Source: Streptomyces mangrovi (lineage in GTDB: Bacteria > Actinomycetota > Actinomycetes > Streptomycetales > Streptomycetaceae). From it: a stretch of DNA of 64,000 nt. Below, one piece after another: positions 48,316 to 57,975 of the stretch. How positions within the stretch are numbered: position 1 is the first letter of the stretch; the number at the start of each line of letters is the position of its first letter. Under the pieces are notes generated by a model. The model worked only from the letters and a program-made list of their open reading frames with translations. It did no database searches and had not been told where the DNA came from. The stretch covers positions 62,001 to 126,000 of the forward strand of contig NZ_FOSG01000009.1 in assembly GCF_900114215.1 (NCBI RefSeq). The letters run 5' to 3'. The translations under genes and the position numbers were made by a program.

Positions 48316-49443
48316 TCACCGCGCAGCCGTTCCCCTCGCCGTCACGCCCACAGGTGGTTCCCCGGATGTACGTTCGCCTTCCGGGGAGCGGCCGAGGATG
48401 TCCCGCACCGCACGGACCGCGGCCCGGCCCGCGCGGCTCGCGCCGACGGTGCTCGCCGAGGGGCCGTAGCCGACCAGGTGGATCCGCGGATCGCGCACCA
48501 CGCGGGTGCCGTCCATGCGGATGCCGCCGCCGGGCTCGCGCAGCCGCAGCGGCGCCAGATGGCCGATCGCGGGGCGGAAACCGGTGGCCCACACGATGCC
48601 GTCCGCCGCGATGAAGCGCCCGTCGTCCCACTCCACACCGCCGGGGGTGATCCGGTCGAACATCGGCAGGCGCCGCAGCACTCCGCTGTCCCGGGCGCGC
48701 CGCATCTCCTCGGTCATGGGCAGCCCCGTCACGGAGACCACGCTGCGCGGCGGCAGCCCGTCGCGCACGCGCTCCTCCACCAGGGCGACCGCCGCACGTC
48801 CGCGCTCGGCGTCGAACGGCCCCTCGGTGAAGACCGGCTCGCGGCGGGTCACCCAGGCCGTGGCGGCGGCGACCGGTGCGATCTCCAGCAGATGCTGCAC
48901 GGCGGAGGTGCCGCCGCCCACGACCACCACGCGCTCGCCCGCGAAGAGGCCCGGCCCGGGATAGCGGGAGGTGTGGAACTGGCGGCCGGCGAAGGACTCC
49001 TGACCGCGCACCCGGGGCCAGTAGGGGCGGTCCCAGGTCCCGGTGGCGTTGATCAGCGCCCGGGCGGCCCACACCCCGGCGTCGGTCTCCACCAGCAGCC
49101 GTCCGTCCCCGGCCTCGCGCACCGCGCGCACCCGCACCGGGCGCCGTACCCGCAGGCCGAAGGCACGCTCGTAGTCGGCGAAGTACCCGCCGATCACCTC
49201 GGAGGAGGGACGCTGGGGATCGGCGCCGGCCAGCTCCATGCCGGGCAGGGAGTGCATCCCGTGCACCCGGCCGTAGGTCAGGGTGGGCCAGCGGAACTGC
49301 CAGGCCCCGCCGGGACGCGGGGAGCGGTCCAGGACGACGAAGTCCCGGCCGGGCTCGTACCCGGCGCGCCGCAGGTGGTAGGCGCTCGACAGCCCCGCCT
49401 GCCCGGCGCCCACGACCACGACATCCACCTCGGAGAACTCCAT
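48316..49443 (-). CDS. Flavin-containing monooxygenase / NAD(P)-binding flavoprotein
   Basis: A 375-residue flavoprotein with two Rossmann motifs: VVVVGAGQAGLSSAYHL near residue 7 (FAD) and VVVVGGGTSAVQHLLEI near residue 165 (NADPH). WATGFRP near the C-terminus is the ATG-type motif of FMO-like enzymes. Substrate unknown; relatives oxidise N, S or ketone groups or act as thioredoxin-reductase-like proteins. ATG 49443 is the best start. Confidence 0.87.
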   Translation of the reverse strand: MEFSEVDVVVVGAGQAGLSSAYHLRRAGYEPGRDFVVLDRSPRPGGAWQFRWPTLTYGRVHGMHSLPGMELAGADPQRPSSEVIGGYFADYERAFGLRVRRPVRVRAVREAGDGRLLVETDAGVWAARALINATGTWDRPYWPRVRGQESFAGRQFHTSRYPGPGLFAGERVVVVGGGTSAVQHLLEIAPVAAATAWVTRREPVFTEGPFDAERGRAAVALVEERVRDGLPPRSVVSVTGLPMTEEMRRARDSGVLRRLPMFDRITPGGVEWDDGRFIAADGIVWATGFRPAIGHLAPLRLREPGGGIRMDGTRVVRDPRIHLVGYGPSASTVGASRAGRAAVRAVRDILGRSPEGERTSGEPPVGVTARGTAAR

Positions 49444-49508
49444 ACCCCGGCCAACCACGGGCGGGGCCGGATGCTTCCCCGGGCGGGGACAGGCCCCAGG
49501 ATGGAAGC

Positions 49509-49931
49509 ATGAGCGATCACTTCAGCACCCGTACCCTTCACATCACCACCGGCTCGGACGAGACCGTCGCCGACCTCACCCGCGAATGCGAGGGATTCCT
49601 GGCCGAAGTCGCCGGCGGCCGCGACGGGCTGCTCAACGTCTTCGTCCCGCACGCCACGGCCGGCATCGCGGTCATCGAGACCGGGGCGGGCAGCGACGAC
49701 GACCTGCTCGCCGCGCTGCGCGACCTGCTGCCCGCCGACGGCCGGTGGAGCCACCGGCACGGCAGCCCCGGCCACGGCCGCGACCACGTCCTGCCGGCCC
49801 TCGTCCCGCCGCACGCCACCCTGCCGGTGATCGGCGGGCGGCTGGAGCTGGGCACCTGGCAGTCGGTCTGCCTGGTGGACACCAACGGCGACAACCCCGA
49901 CCGGCGGGTGCGGCTGTCCTTCCTGGGCTGA
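49509..49931 (+). CDS. UPF0047 / YjbQ family protein
   Basis: A 140-residue protein with family signatures NVFVPHATAGIAVIE, SPGHGRDHVLPAL and ELGTWQSVCLVDTNG. Members show weak thiamine-phosphate synthase activity in vitro; the physiological function is unclear. ATG 49509, divergent from the monooxygenase with a 65-base gap. Confidence 0.9.
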   Translation: MSDHFSTRTLHITTGSDETVADLTRECEGFLAEVAGGRDGLLNVFVPHATAGIAVIETGAGSDDDLLAALRDLLPADGRWSHRHGSPGHGRDHVLPALVPPHATLPVIGGRLELGTWQSVCLVDTNGDNPDRRVRLSFLG

Positions 49932-50070
49932 CCGCGTCGCCGGGCCGGGGCAGAGCCGGACCGGAATGCTGGGAGCCCTCCCAGTCTGGTCCAGGCCAAT
50001 GCTACGGTCACCCCGGCGCCCGGGGGCCGGGCGGCGTTTCGGCGGGGAAGACCAGGAGAGGGGCGGCGCA

Positions 50071-51126
50071 GTGGACGGTGCGGGCGGCGGACGGCGGGCG
50101 TACATCGGGTCCTACACCTCGGCGGGCGGGCGCGGCATCACCACGGCCGCCGTCGACCCGGACACCGGGGCGCTGACGGTGCTGCACCACACGGACGCGG
50201 TGCCCGACCCCTCCTACCTCGTGCCGGGGCCGGGCGGGGGGATGCTCTACGCGGTGAGCGAGACCGAGGACGGCCGCGCCGCCGCGCTGTCCCTGGCCGA
50301 CCCCGACCGGCCGAGCCCCGCCGGGGCGCCGGTGTCCGTCGAAGGCGCCGGCCCCGCCCACCTGACCTGCGCGGCCGGACAGCTGATCACCGCCAACTAC
50401 ACCTCGGGAAGCGTCAGTTCGCTGCCGCTGCGGCCCGACGGAACCCTCGGCGCGCAGCCGGCCGTACTGTCCCACAGCGGCCGCGGACCGGTGCGCGGGC
50501 GGCAGGAGGGGCCGCACGCCCACGCCGTGGTCGCCGACGCCTCGTGGCGCTGGCTGCTGGCGGTCGACCTCGGCGCCGACACGGTGTGGGTCTACCGGCT
50601 CGACCACGCCGCCGCCGCGCTCCGCCCGCACGGGCGGACACCGCTGCGGCCCGGCAGCGGACCCCGGCACCTGGCCTTCCACCCGCGCGGCGACCGGGCG
50701 TACGTCGTCAACGAACTGGTCTCCACCGTGGTCTGCTGCCGCTGGGACCGGGCGAGCGGTGTTCTGGAACCCGCGGGGGAGGCCGGCACGCTGCCGGCGG
50801 GCTCCGGAGCGGAAGGGGGGAACCACCCCTCGGAACTGGTGGTCTCCGCCGACGGCCGCTGGGCCTGGGCGGCCAACCGCGGACACGACAGCATCGCCGT
50901 ACTGGCCCTGGAGCCGCACGGCGCGGGTATGGAGCTGGTCACCACCGTCCCCTGCGGTGGGCACTGGCCGCGCGACCTGGCCCTGGACCCGGCCGGGCGC
51001 AGACTCTACGCCGCCAACGAGCGCTCGGGCGACGTGACCTGGTTCGACATCGACCCGGACACCGGGGTGCCGCACCGGGCGGGCTCGATCCAGGCTCCGG
51101 CCGCCACCTGCGTCGTCCTCGGCTGA
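50071..51126 (+). CDS. Lactonase-family beta-propeller (6-phosphogluconolactonase-like)
   Basis: A 351-residue seven-bladed propeller of the YbhE/lactonase family. Supporting segments: AYIGSYTSAGGRGI, PSYLVPGPGGGMLYAVSE, GPHAHAVVADASWRWLLAVDLGAD, GPRHLAFHPRGDRAYVVNEL and WPRDLALDPAGRRLYAANE. No signal peptide, so cytoplasmic. Some members hydrolyse 6-phosphogluconolactone; the exact substrate is not proven. GTG 50071 with GAGGGG upstream. Confidence 0.88.
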   Translation: MDGAGGGRRAYIGSYTSAGGRGITTAAVDPDTGALTVLHHTDAVPDPSYLVPGPGGGMLYAVSETEDGRAAALSLADPDRPSPAGAPVSVEGAGPAHLTCAAGQLITANYTSGSVSSLPLRPDGTLGAQPAVLSHSGRGPVRGRQEGPHAHAVVADASWRWLLAVDLGADTVWVYRLDHAAAALRPHGRTPLRPGSGPRHLAFHPRGDRAYVVNELVSTVVCCRWDRASGVLEPAGEAGTLPAGSGAEGGNHPSELVVSADGRWAWAANRGHDSIAVLALEPHGAGMELVTTVPCGGHWPRDLALDPAGRRLYAANERSGDVTWFDIDPDTGVPHRAGSIQAPAATCVVLG

Positions 51127-51129
51127 GGG

Positions 51130-51151
51130 CTCGGCCGGCAGACCGGCCGAG
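51130..51151. terminator. Hairpin between lactonase and chelatase genes
   Basis: CTCGGCCGG-CAGA-CCGGCCGAG, a perfect 9-bp stem with a tetraloop, directly after the lactonase stop and before the converging chelatase-like gene; likely a shared terminator. Confidence 0.6.
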
Positions 51152-51229
51152 AGGCCGGCCGGGGCCCGGCCCGCCGTCCGGCCGCCGTGCGGCCCGCGAC
51201 CCGGCGGGCCGCAGGGGGGAGGGCCCGGG

Positions 51230-52222
51230 TCAGTGGGCCTGCGCCCCCTGCGGCGACCGCTGGGCGATGCCGAGCTTCGCGGCGTAGGTGGAGGCCACCA
51301 GCCTGCCCACCGCCGTGTAGGAGCCCAACGGCTCGGCGGCCTGGCAGTCGGCCTCCCGCACCGCGGACTCCAGCAGGCCCTCGGGAACCTCGGGGCCGAT
51401 CAGGCAGGGCGCCAGGGCGAGCTGCTGGGAACCGGCCTCGCGGAGCTGCTCGGCGGCGCGGGTGACGGCGCCCTCCTCGTCCAGCCCCGCGGACAGCACC
51501 GGCACCGTCAGACGCGCGGCCAGCAGCATTCCGGTGATACCGGCGGCCTGCACGGCCTCCTCGCCGCCCATGGCGGCCAGGATGATGCCGTCGGCGGCGG
51601 TCGCCACGGTGAACAGCCGGGCGCGGTCCGCCCGGGCCAGCCCCGCCTCCGAGAGCCTGACGTGGACGGCCTCGGCCAGCAGTGGGTGCGGGCCGAGTAC
51701 ATCGGTCAGCTCGGCACCGGAACCGCTCTCGAGCACGGCCTGGCGTATCCGGCGCATCTGCGCTCCGTCGGGCCCGGCCAGCAGGGGGACGACCACCGCG
51801 AGCGGGGCCTCCTCGATCCGGCGGCGGGCCGCCTCGGCCTCGGCCTCCACCTCGGCGGCCTCCGCGCCCGCCTCCACCGCCTCGGCGGCAGCGGCCTCGA
51901 CGGCGGCCGTCGCCGCGGCGGCCCGGGAGGCGCGGTCGGCCGCGGCCTGCGTCAGCACGCCCTGGAGGGCGGGGAACTCACCGTCCTCGCCGTCCACGAA
52001 ACCGATCCGGGCGTCGAGCCCCGGCAGTTCGGAGCGGGCGATGCTCAGGATCTCCTCGGCAAGGCTCCGGGAGGTGCCGGAGGGTACGCCGGGGACGGCC
52101 AGCACCAGAGCGGGCGCACCCTCGGGCGCTATGGCGGGCTGAGGCCGGCGGTGCCGTCCGGACTGTCGGGGACGCGGCATTCGTACGGGCAGGCCGTTTG
52201 CGGGGCCAGTGGGGGTGCTCAT
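51230..52222 (-). CDS. CbiX/sirohydrochlorin chelatase-like protein
   Basis: A 330-residue protein of the CbiX/CbiK chelatase-like group seen in Streptomyces. The N-terminal VLAVPGVPSGTSRSLAEEIL and the second-repeat APLAVVVPLLAGPDGAQMRRI follow the family pattern, but the usual metal-binding His residues are not obvious. An Ala/Glu-rich helix (about residues 95-140) separates the repeats, probably as a coiled linker. The substrate may be a tetrapyrrole; evidence is moderate. Confidence 0.75.
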   Translation of the reverse strand: MSTPTGPANGLPVRMPRPRQSGRHRRPQPAIAPEGAPALVLAVPGVPSGTSRSLAEEILSIARSELPGLDARIGFVDGEDGEFPALQGVLTQAAADRASRAAAATAAVEAAAAEAVEAGAEAAEVEAEAEAARRRIEEAPLAVVVPLLAGPDGAQMRRIRQAVLESGSGAELTDVLGPHPLLAEAVHVRLSEAGLARADRARLFTVATAADGIILAAMGGEEAVQAAGITGMLLAARLTVPVLSAGLDEEGAVTRAAEQLREAGSQQLALAPCLIGPEVPEGLLESAVREADCQAAEPLGSYTAVGRLVASTYAAKLGIAQRSPQGAQAH

Positions 52223-52375
52223 GGCGCCGCATGCTAATGCCTTGGCGGGTTCGGCTGTTCGGGCGGGGCGGAGGAGTGCCGGTCTGTCCCCTTTCGTCCC
52301 GCGCGTCGCGGTGACGGCCCCATCTCGCTGTGTTACCAGGCATGGCCGGTCGGCAAGCCCGGTTCCGCGTCCGTC

Positions 52376-53392
52376 TCACCGGATGTGGAGGAGGGCCGGG
52401 TCCCGCGGCAGCCGCAGTGAGTCCCGGGCCAGCCGGCCGGCCAGGAACAGGGCTCCGGCCAGGGGGTCTCCCGCCGCCGGGACGGTCCGGGCGTGCGGCA
52501 GCCGTACGGCCAGCTCCCGGCGCAGGGGCGCGAGCAGCGGCTCGCCGGCCTTGAAGAGCCCGCCGGTCAGGGCGACGAGGCTGCCCCCGGACCCGGGGCA
52601 GACGGCGGCGGCGCTCTCGGCGATGTGGACGGCCGCCTCCTCGACGACGCGCGCCGCCACCGGATCCCGCTCGGCGCACCCGGTCACCTCCGGGGCGAAC
52701 GAGGCGAGCACCGCCGGGCGGTCGGTACGCGGATACAGCTTCCCCGGCAGGGAGGCCACCGGGCCGAAGACGGCCTCGGCGCGGGCGAGCAGCGCGGCCG
52801 ATCCGCCCGGCCGGCCGTCATGGGCCCGCATCGCCGCCTCCAGGCCGGCCCGGCCGATCCAGGCACCGCCGCCGCAGTCGCCCAGCAGGTGGCCCCAGCC
52901 GTCGGCGCGCCGCCAGGAACGCAGGTCCGTACCCGTCGCGATCATCCCGGTCCCGGCGGCGACCACGGCGCCGGGACGCTCGCCCAGCGCGCCGGCGTAC
53001 GCGGTCACGGCGTCGGCGGCCAGCGCCACGCGCCGGGCACCCAGTTCCCGGGCGAACGCCTCCGGCGCAACGGCGCGCAGTTCACCGCCGAGCGTCGCCA
53101 TCCCCGCCGCCCCCACGCACACGGTGTCGATCCGGAGTCCGGCCGGGTCCGTCCCGGCGGCATCCGGTTCGGCGGCGGCCAGCAGGGCACGGGCCCGGGG
53201 CAGTACCAGCTCCAGCAGATGGTCCGCCTCGATGCCCGCGGGGCCGGTGCGCACCGGGCGTTCGGACACGGCGGTGCCCACCGGGGCCGGCGCCGCCGCG
53301 GGGCCGTCGCCGACGGCCCGGGCGAGGGCGACGCGCAGTCCGGATCCGCCCGAGTCGACCCCCAGGACCCAGGGGGCCGGGCGGCCCGTCAC
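52376..53392 (-). CDS. BadF/BadG-type kinase (N-acetylglucosamine kinase-like)
   Basis: A 338-residue ASKHA-fold protein. Segments: [15 protein letters not shown] (phosphate 1), [12 protein letters not shown] (phosphate 2), [16 protein letters not shown] and [15 protein letters not shown] (adenosine). This pattern fits N-acetylglucosamine kinase and related enzymes. GTG 53392 overlaps the uracil-DNA glycosylase stop as GTGA. Confidence 0.88.
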   Translation of the reverse strand: MTGRPAPWVLGVDSGGSGLRVALARAVGDGPAAAPAPVGTAVSERPVRTGPAGIEADHLLELVLPRARALLAAAEPDAAGTDPAGLRIDTVCVGAAGMATLGGELRAVAPEAFARELGARRVALAADAVTAYAGALGERPGAVVAAGTGMIATGTDLRSWRRADGWGHLLGDCGGGAWIGRAGLEAAMRAHDGRPGGSAALLARAEAVFGPVASLPGKLYPRTDRPAVLASFAPEVTGCAERDPVAARVVEEAAVHIAESAAAVCPGSGGSLVALTGGLFKAGEPLLAPLRRELAVRLPHARTVPAAGDPLAGALFLAGRLARDSLRLPRDPALLHIR

Positions 53393-54066
53393 GGCAGGCG
53401 CCAGTCGACCGGCTCCCCGCCCTGCCGCACCAGCAGTTCGTTGGACCGGCTGAACGGGCGCGAACCGAAGAAGCCGCGGTCCGCCGACATGGGGGAGGGG
53501 TGGGCCGACTCCACCGCCGGGTACGCCTCCAGCATCGGCCGCAGATTCCGGGCGTCCCGGCCCCACAGAACGGCCACCAGCGGCTTGCCGCGCGCCGCCA
53601 GCGCCCGGATCGCCTGCTCGGTGACCTCCTCCCAGCCCTTGCCGCGGTGCGCCGCCGGCCGGCGCGGCGCGGTGGTCAGCGCCCTGTTGAGCAGCAGGAC
53701 GCCCTGCCGCGTCCACGGGGTGAGATCGCCGCTGGACGGCCGGGGCAGTCCGAGGTCGGCCCGCAGCTCCCGGAAGATGTTCTCCAGACTGCCGGGCAGC
53801 GGGCGCACGTCGGGGGCGACCGAGAAGCTCAGCCCGACGGCGTGGCCCGGCGTGGGGTACGGGTCCTGGCCCACGATGAGGACCCGTACGTCGTCGAAGG
53901 GCTGCTGGAAGGCGCGCAGCACGTTCGGCCCGGCGGGCAGATAGGTGCGCCCCGCGGCGATCTCCGCGCGCAGGAAGTCGCCCATCGCGGCGATGCGTCC
54001 GGCCACCGGCTCCAGCGCCTTGGCCCAGCCCGGTTCGACAAGTTCACTCAACGGTCGTGCTGCCAC
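53389..54066 (-). CDS. ung: Uracil-DNA glycosylase
   Basis: A 225-residue family 1 UDG. The catalytic water-activating motif [17 protein letters not shown] and the Leu-loop region [13 protein letters not shown] are both intact. It removes uracil from DNA. Starts at GTG 54066. It is coupled to the kinase gene, probably by chance of gene packing. Confidence 0.95.
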   Translation of the reverse strand: MAARPLSELVEPGWAKALEPVAGRIAAMGDFLRAEIAAGRTYLPAGPNVLRAFQQPFDDVRVLIVGQDPYPTPGHAVGLSFSVAPDVRPLPGSLENIFRELRADLGLPRPSSGDLTPWTRQGVLLLNRALTTAPRRPAAHRGKGWEEVTEQAIRALAARGKPLVAVLWGRDARNLRPMLEAYPAVESAHPSPMSADRGFFGSRPFSRSNELLVRQGGEPVDWRLP

Positions 54067-54100
54067 GGGCGGTCACTCTACTGGGTCGGCCCGGTGCCTC

Positions 54101-54250
54101 TCAGCCGGTCGCGCCCACCGGCCGCGGTCCGCGGGGCCGGCCGTGCGCGCCGTGGATCCCGGCGACCTCGAACCCGGCCGCCGGTGCCCGCCGTGCCGCG
54201 TCGGTGAACCGTCCGACCGCGTCGTCGATCTGCTCCCGGGGCATCTCCCG
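54101..54250 (-). pseudogene. Remnant of an Old Yellow Enzyme-type oxidoreductase
   Basis: About 50 codons resemble the middle of NADH:flavin oxidoreductases: EMPREQIDDAVGRFTDAARR, then AAGFEVAGIHGAHG, matching the conserved AGFD-V-IHGAHG segment. Upstream and downstream parts of the enzyme are missing, so this is a decayed fragment in the gap between ung and the DUF305 gene. Confidence 0.6.
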
Positions 54251-54284
54251 CGGCGGCCTTTCGGGTGGCCTTTCGGGTGACCCG

Positions 54285-55013
54285 TCAGGACATCGAGCGC
54301 ATCCGGTTGATCTCGGCCGTCTGCTGGACGGCCACGTCCCCGGCCATCTCCTGGACCTGGGTGTCACGGCCGTCGGCCGTCACGTCCTTGGCCATCGTCA
54401 CGGCGCCCTGGTGGTGGGCGATCATCAGCTTCAGGAAGAGCCGGTCGAAGCCCTCGCCGCGGGCCCGCCGCAACTCGTCGAGCTGCTCCTCGGTCGCCAT
54501 GCCGGGCATCGGTGCGCCGTCGTGGCCGTCGTGGCCGCCGTGGCCGTCGTGGCCGCCGTGGTCCGTGCGGTCCTCCTGGCCGCCCCCGTCGCGGCCGTTG
54601 CGCTTGAGCCAGGACCGCATCGCCGAGATCTCCGGCCCCTGGGCCGCGGCGATCCGGTCGGCGAGCCGGCGCACCTTGCCCGATCCGGCGTGCTGCTCGG
54701 CCAGATCGGTCATCACCAGCGCCTGCTGATGGTGCTCGATCATCCGTGTGACGTAGGAGAAGTCCGCGGCGTTCGGTCTGCCCCTGTGTGCCTCCCCCGC
54801 CTTCCGGGCCTCTTCGGCGGAGAGCGTCTCGGCGGCCTCGCCCGGCCTGCCGGGCGCGATCACGGAGGGGCCGCTGCCGGGGGCCGCCTGGTCGGAGCCG
54901 TCCTCGCAGCCGGTCAGCGCCGTCAGTGCGACCAGCGCCGTCAGTGCGACCAGTGCCGCCGGCGCGGACGGAAACACGCGGGCGGAGAACCGGGATCTGT
55001 GACGGTCTGTCAC
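54285..55013 (-). CDS. DUF305 lipoprotein
   Basis: A 242-residue exported lipoprotein (lipobox ALTGC after a signal peptide built from two 18-bp direct repeats at 54915-54950). Two DUF305 repeats are present, with MIEHHQQALVM and MIAHHQGAVTM, four-helix ferritin-like segments that may bind metal. A His/Asp/Gly repeat (GHDGHGGHDGHDG) lies between them. GTG 55013 with AGGAGGAAGA upstream. It is divergent from the LVIVD gene, a pair often seen together in actinobacteria. Confidence 0.88.
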   Translation of the reverse strand: MTDRHRSRFSARVFPSAPAALVALTALVALTALTGCEDGSDQAAPGSGPSVIAPGRPGEAAETLSAEEARKAGEAHRGRPNAADFSYVTRMIEHHQQALVMTDLAEQHAGSGKVRRLADRIAAAQGPEISAMRSWLKRNGRDGGGQEDRTDHGGHDGHGGHDGHDGAPMPGMATEEQLDELRRARGEGFDRLFLKLMIAHHQGAVTMAKDVTADGRDTQVQEMAGDVAVQQTAEINRMRSMS

Positions 55014-55117
55014 TCTTCCTCCTGTGGCACGGGGTACGCCAGTTCCCCGATCCTGGCACGGGACGCTCCGGCGCGCCCGAATCCTGACACGGAGGGACCC
55101 GGCGCCGTGCTCGTATT

Positions 55118-55135
55118 CCCCTGTCGACGCAGGGG
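55118..55135. promoter_or_regulatory. Dyad in the DUF305-LVIVD divergent region
   Basis: CCCCTG, six bases, CAGGGG: a possible operator in the 199-base divergent region. The evidence is the symmetry and position only. Confidence 0.3.
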
Positions 55136-55212
55136 TGTAAGGAGTCATACTGCCCGAGTCCGTGAACCGCCCAACTCGGAGCGGTGCCAAGCGGATCGAC
55201 AGGGAGGAAGCA

Positions 55213-56697
55213 GTGACGTCGTTGCCCAGACCCCGTGCGCGGCGCAGACACCTCGGCGCGGCCGCGGCCGTACTCGGCCTGCTGTCCACGCTCCTGGCCG
55301 CCGGACCGGCGGTGGCGATCCCCGACCCCGGTGACTCGCCGGCCACGTCCGGGAAGGTGTCGAAGCAGGACCGCACGGAAGCCGGAACCGCCATCGGGAG
55401 CGGCAAGATACCCGGTGTGGACGAGGTCGTCCACAGCAGGAACGTCTCCCATCTGACCAACCTGCCCAAGGGGGCGCTCAAGAGCCTCAACACCGACCTG
55501 GCCTTCCAGGGCCGCTACGCCTTCGCCGGCAACTACGACGGCTTCACCGTCTACGACATCAGCCGTCCGAAGTCCCCCAAGGTCGTCAGCCAGGTCCTGT
55601 GCCCGGGCGGCCAGAACGACATCTCCGTCTCCGGGGACCTGCTCTTCCTGTCCACGGACTCCTCGCGCAGCGACGACTCCTGCAACAGCACCGCCCAGTC
55701 GCCGACGGAGAAGAGTTCCTGGGAGGGCATCAAGGTCTTCGACATCAGCGACAAGCGGAACCCGCGGTACGTCGCGGCCGTCGAGACCGCCTGCGGCTCG
55801 CACACCCACACGCTGGTGCCCGACCGGGGGGACGTCTACGTCTACGTCTCGTCCTACCTCCCGGACGACTCCTTCCCCGACTGCCGGCCTCCGCACGACG
55901 GGATCTCCATCGTGAAGGTGCCGCGCCAGGCTCCCGGGGAAGCGGCGGTGATCGACTTCCCCGTCCTCTTCCCGGACGGCGGCAACCCGGGCCCGCCGGA
56001 GAACCCGGTCGCCATGGTGCCCACCACCGGCTGCCATGACATCACCGCGTTCCCCGAGCTGAGGCTCGCGGCGGGCGCGTGCATGGGCGACGGCATTCTG
56101 ATGGACATCTCGGACCCGGCCGCTCCCCGCGTCATCGACCGCGTCCAGGACAACGAGAACTTCGCGTTCTGGCACTCGGCGACCTTCAACGAGAACGGCC
56201 GGAAGGTCGTCTTCACCGACGAGCTCGGCGGCGGTGTCGGCGCCACCTGCAACGCGGAGGTCGGCGACAAGCGCGGCGCCAACGGCATCTACCACATCAC
56301 CGGCAAGGGCGATCAGCGCAAGCTGGTGTTCAAGAGCTACTTCAAGATTCCCCGGCACCAGGCCGACACCGAGAACTGCGTGGCCCACAACGGCTCGCTG
56401 ATCCCGGTCAAGGGCCGGGACGTCATGGTGCAGGCCTGGTACCAGGGCGGAGTCTCCTTCTGGGACTTCACCGACTCCACCAGGCCCCGGGAGATCGGGT
56501 ACTTCGAGCGCGGCCCGTACTCCGACCCCGACACCATCGGCGGCTCGTGGTCGGCGTACTACTACAACGGCCACGTCTACTCGAACGACATCCAGATGGG
56601 CTTCGACGTCCTGCGGATCCGGGACCGTCGCACCGCCGGCGCCGAGCGCGTCCGGCTGGACGAGCTCAACCCGCAGACCCAGCCCGACTACCGCTGA
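55213..56697 (+). CDS. LVIVD-repeat exported protein
   Basis: A 494-residue secreted protein: signal peptide (AAAAVLGLLSTLLAAGPAVA), then repeated beta-propeller blades with LVIVD-type strands (FTVYDISRPKSPKVV, IKVFDISDKRNPRYV, LMDISDPAAPRVI, SFWDFTDSTRPREI). Function unknown; a surface binding propeller is likely. GTG 55213 has GGGAGGAAG upstream. Confidence 0.88.
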   Translation: MTSLPRPRARRRHLGAAAAVLGLLSTLLAAGPAVAIPDPGDSPATSGKVSKQDRTEAGTAIGSGKIPGVDEVVHSRNVSHLTNLPKGALKSLNTDLAFQGRYAFAGNYDGFTVYDISRPKSPKVVSQVLCPGGQNDISVSGDLLFLSTDSSRSDDSCNSTAQSPTEKSSWEGIKVFDISDKRNPRYVAAVETACGSHTHTLVPDRGDVYVYVSSYLPDDSFPDCRPPHDGISIVKVPRQAPGEAAVIDFPVLFPDGGNPGPPENPVAMVPTTGCHDITAFPELRLAAGACMGDGILMDISDPAAPRVIDRVQDNENFAFWHSATFNENGRKVVFTDELGGGVGATCNAEVGDKRGANGIYHITGKGDQRKLVFKSYFKIPRHQADTENCVAHNGSLIPVKGRDVMVQAWYQGGVSFWDFTDSTRPREIGYFERGPYSDPDTIGGSWSAYYYNGHVYSNDIQMGFDVLRIRDRRTAGAERVRLDELNPQTQPDYR

Positions 56698-56750
56698 GCC
56701 GGTCCGGGCCGGTCCGGGTCGGCCCGAGCCGGTTCGAACCGCTGAACACC

Positions 56751-56794
56751 GGGCCCCGGCGGCTGTGCCGATGCTGTTGGCCAATTCCGGGGCC
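56751..56794 (+). repeat. Left inverted repeat of the 56751-59681 unit
   Basis: 44 bases whose reverse complement matches 59638-59681 at 40 of 44 positions, beginning GGCCCCGGAATTG in the opposite orientation. Each copy is also a self-dyad, with GGGCCCCGG and CCGGGGCCC ends. Confidence 0.85.
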
Positions 56795-56802
56795 CGTGCG
56801 TG

Positions 56803-56844
56803 ACGTCGGCCTTCAAGACCCGTTGTGGTCCTGAAGGCCGACGT
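56803..56844. repeat. Long hairpin just inside the left repeat
   Basis: A perfect 13-bp arm pair ACGTCGGCCTTCA / TGAAGGCCGACGT plus an inner GACC/GGTC stem. It lies 106 bases after the LVIVD stop, so it may act as a terminator, or be part of the element end. The rest of 56698-57149 (452 bases) has no gene; its last 150 bases are AT-richer and probably hold the protease promoter. Confidence 0.55.
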
Positions 56845-57149
56845 TGTCGTATGGGGTGGGTGCGGATGCCGCGATGCATCTGGGTTTCTTTTCTCCGGAT
56901 CCGGGTGCTGCGGGAAAACCCCGACGGGGTGATGCGCCAGAGGCTCCCCTCCTCGTTCCCCGTATATAGAGGGGGGTGAGGGCCCCGCTCAGTGGCGTGA
57001 TCGCAGCGAGCTTATGTCGACTTCCAGTAGGTTTTCCACGGTTTTGTAAACCATTCTTTTCCGCGTCCGGAGTGGCCTGAAACCGATTGCGCGGACACGT
57101 TTTCGAGGATAGGTTCCCGGAGAGTATTTCGTCGACAGGGTAGGAATAA

Positions 57150-57941
57150 GTGCGTTCAAAGAGAATCGGGAAAATCGTCCTGGCTTTTGTCTCCGCGATT
57201 TCCCTGGGAATCGGGGCCGCCGGCCCGGCCGCCGCGGACTCCGCACCGGTCGCCGACGTCGGGAAGACCACGGTGGTGGGGAAGGACGGCCCCGAGGGCA
57301 TCATCGGGGGCGAGACCGCCGACTCCTCCCGGGGCATGGCGGCTCTCCACCGCAACGGGGTCTTCCGGTGCTCCGGATCGATCGTCGACAACCGGTGGGT
57401 GCTGACCGCCAAGCACTGCCTGTACGTCAACGGCGACAGGATCCCGGACTCCCAGCTCACCGTCCGGGTCAAGAGCTTGAACCGCACCAGCGGCGGGGGC
57501 GTCGTGGGGATATCCGACTCGAAGGTCAGGGCAAACCACGACATCGCGATGCTGAAGCTCAACCGTTCCGCGAACGCCGAGCCGGTCCGCCTCGCCACCG
57601 CCAACCCCAAGGTCGGCGCCACCACCTACGTGTTCGGATGGGGCGTGACCTGCGGGACAAACTGCGGGTCCAGCATTCTGCTGAAGCGCGCCACCATGCG
57701 GGTCGAGAGCATCAACGCCAACGACGTGTACGGCGGCCGGGCCATCCGCACGTCGGGGCTCAACGGGCGCACCTGCAACGGGGATTCGGGCGGACCGCTG
57801 TTCAAGCTCGTGGACGGGAAGCGTTACCAGGTGGGGGTCGTGTCCGGGGGCACCCAGTACTGCCCCGACGACTCCAACTTCGTTTTCGCGAGCACGCCCA
57901 CCAGCCTCACGTGGATCGAGAACGTGATGAGGGATTTCTGA
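57150..57941 (+). CDS. Secreted S1-family serine protease
   Basis: A 263-residue preproprotein: signal peptide (VLAFVSAISLGIGAAGPAAA), a short pro-region, then a chymotrypsin-fold domain starting IIGGETADSS. The triad is His (TAKHC), Asp (NHDIAML) and Ser (GDSGGP). At the trypsin S1 position 189, six residues before Ser, the residue is Arg rather than Asp, so trypsin-like specificity is unlikely. GTG 57150. It lies inside the inverted-repeat unit, 34 bases upstream of the PLD-like gene. Confidence 0.88.
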   Translation: MRSKRIGKIVLAFVSAISLGIGAAGPAAADSAPVADVGKTTVVGKDGPEGIIGGETADSSRGMAALHRNGVFRCSGSIVDNRWVLTAKHCLYVNGDRIPDSQLTVRVKSLNRTSGGGVVGISDSKVRANHDIAMLKLNRSANAEPVRLATANPKVGATTYVFGWGVTCGTNCGSSILLKRATMRVESINANDVYGGRAIRTSGLNGRTCNGDSGGPLFKLVDGKRYQVGVVSGGTQYCPDDSNFVFASTPTSLTWIENVMRDF

Positions 57942-57975
57942 CCCTCCCGTGAACAGTCCACCGGAACCAGGAAGG

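Noticed and set aside
47969..49510. Long minus-strand frame over the LacI and monooxygenase region
   Set aside because: It overlaps two well-supported genes in another frame and has no recognisable domain, apart from a short hydrophobic stretch in the 48076-48315 gap.
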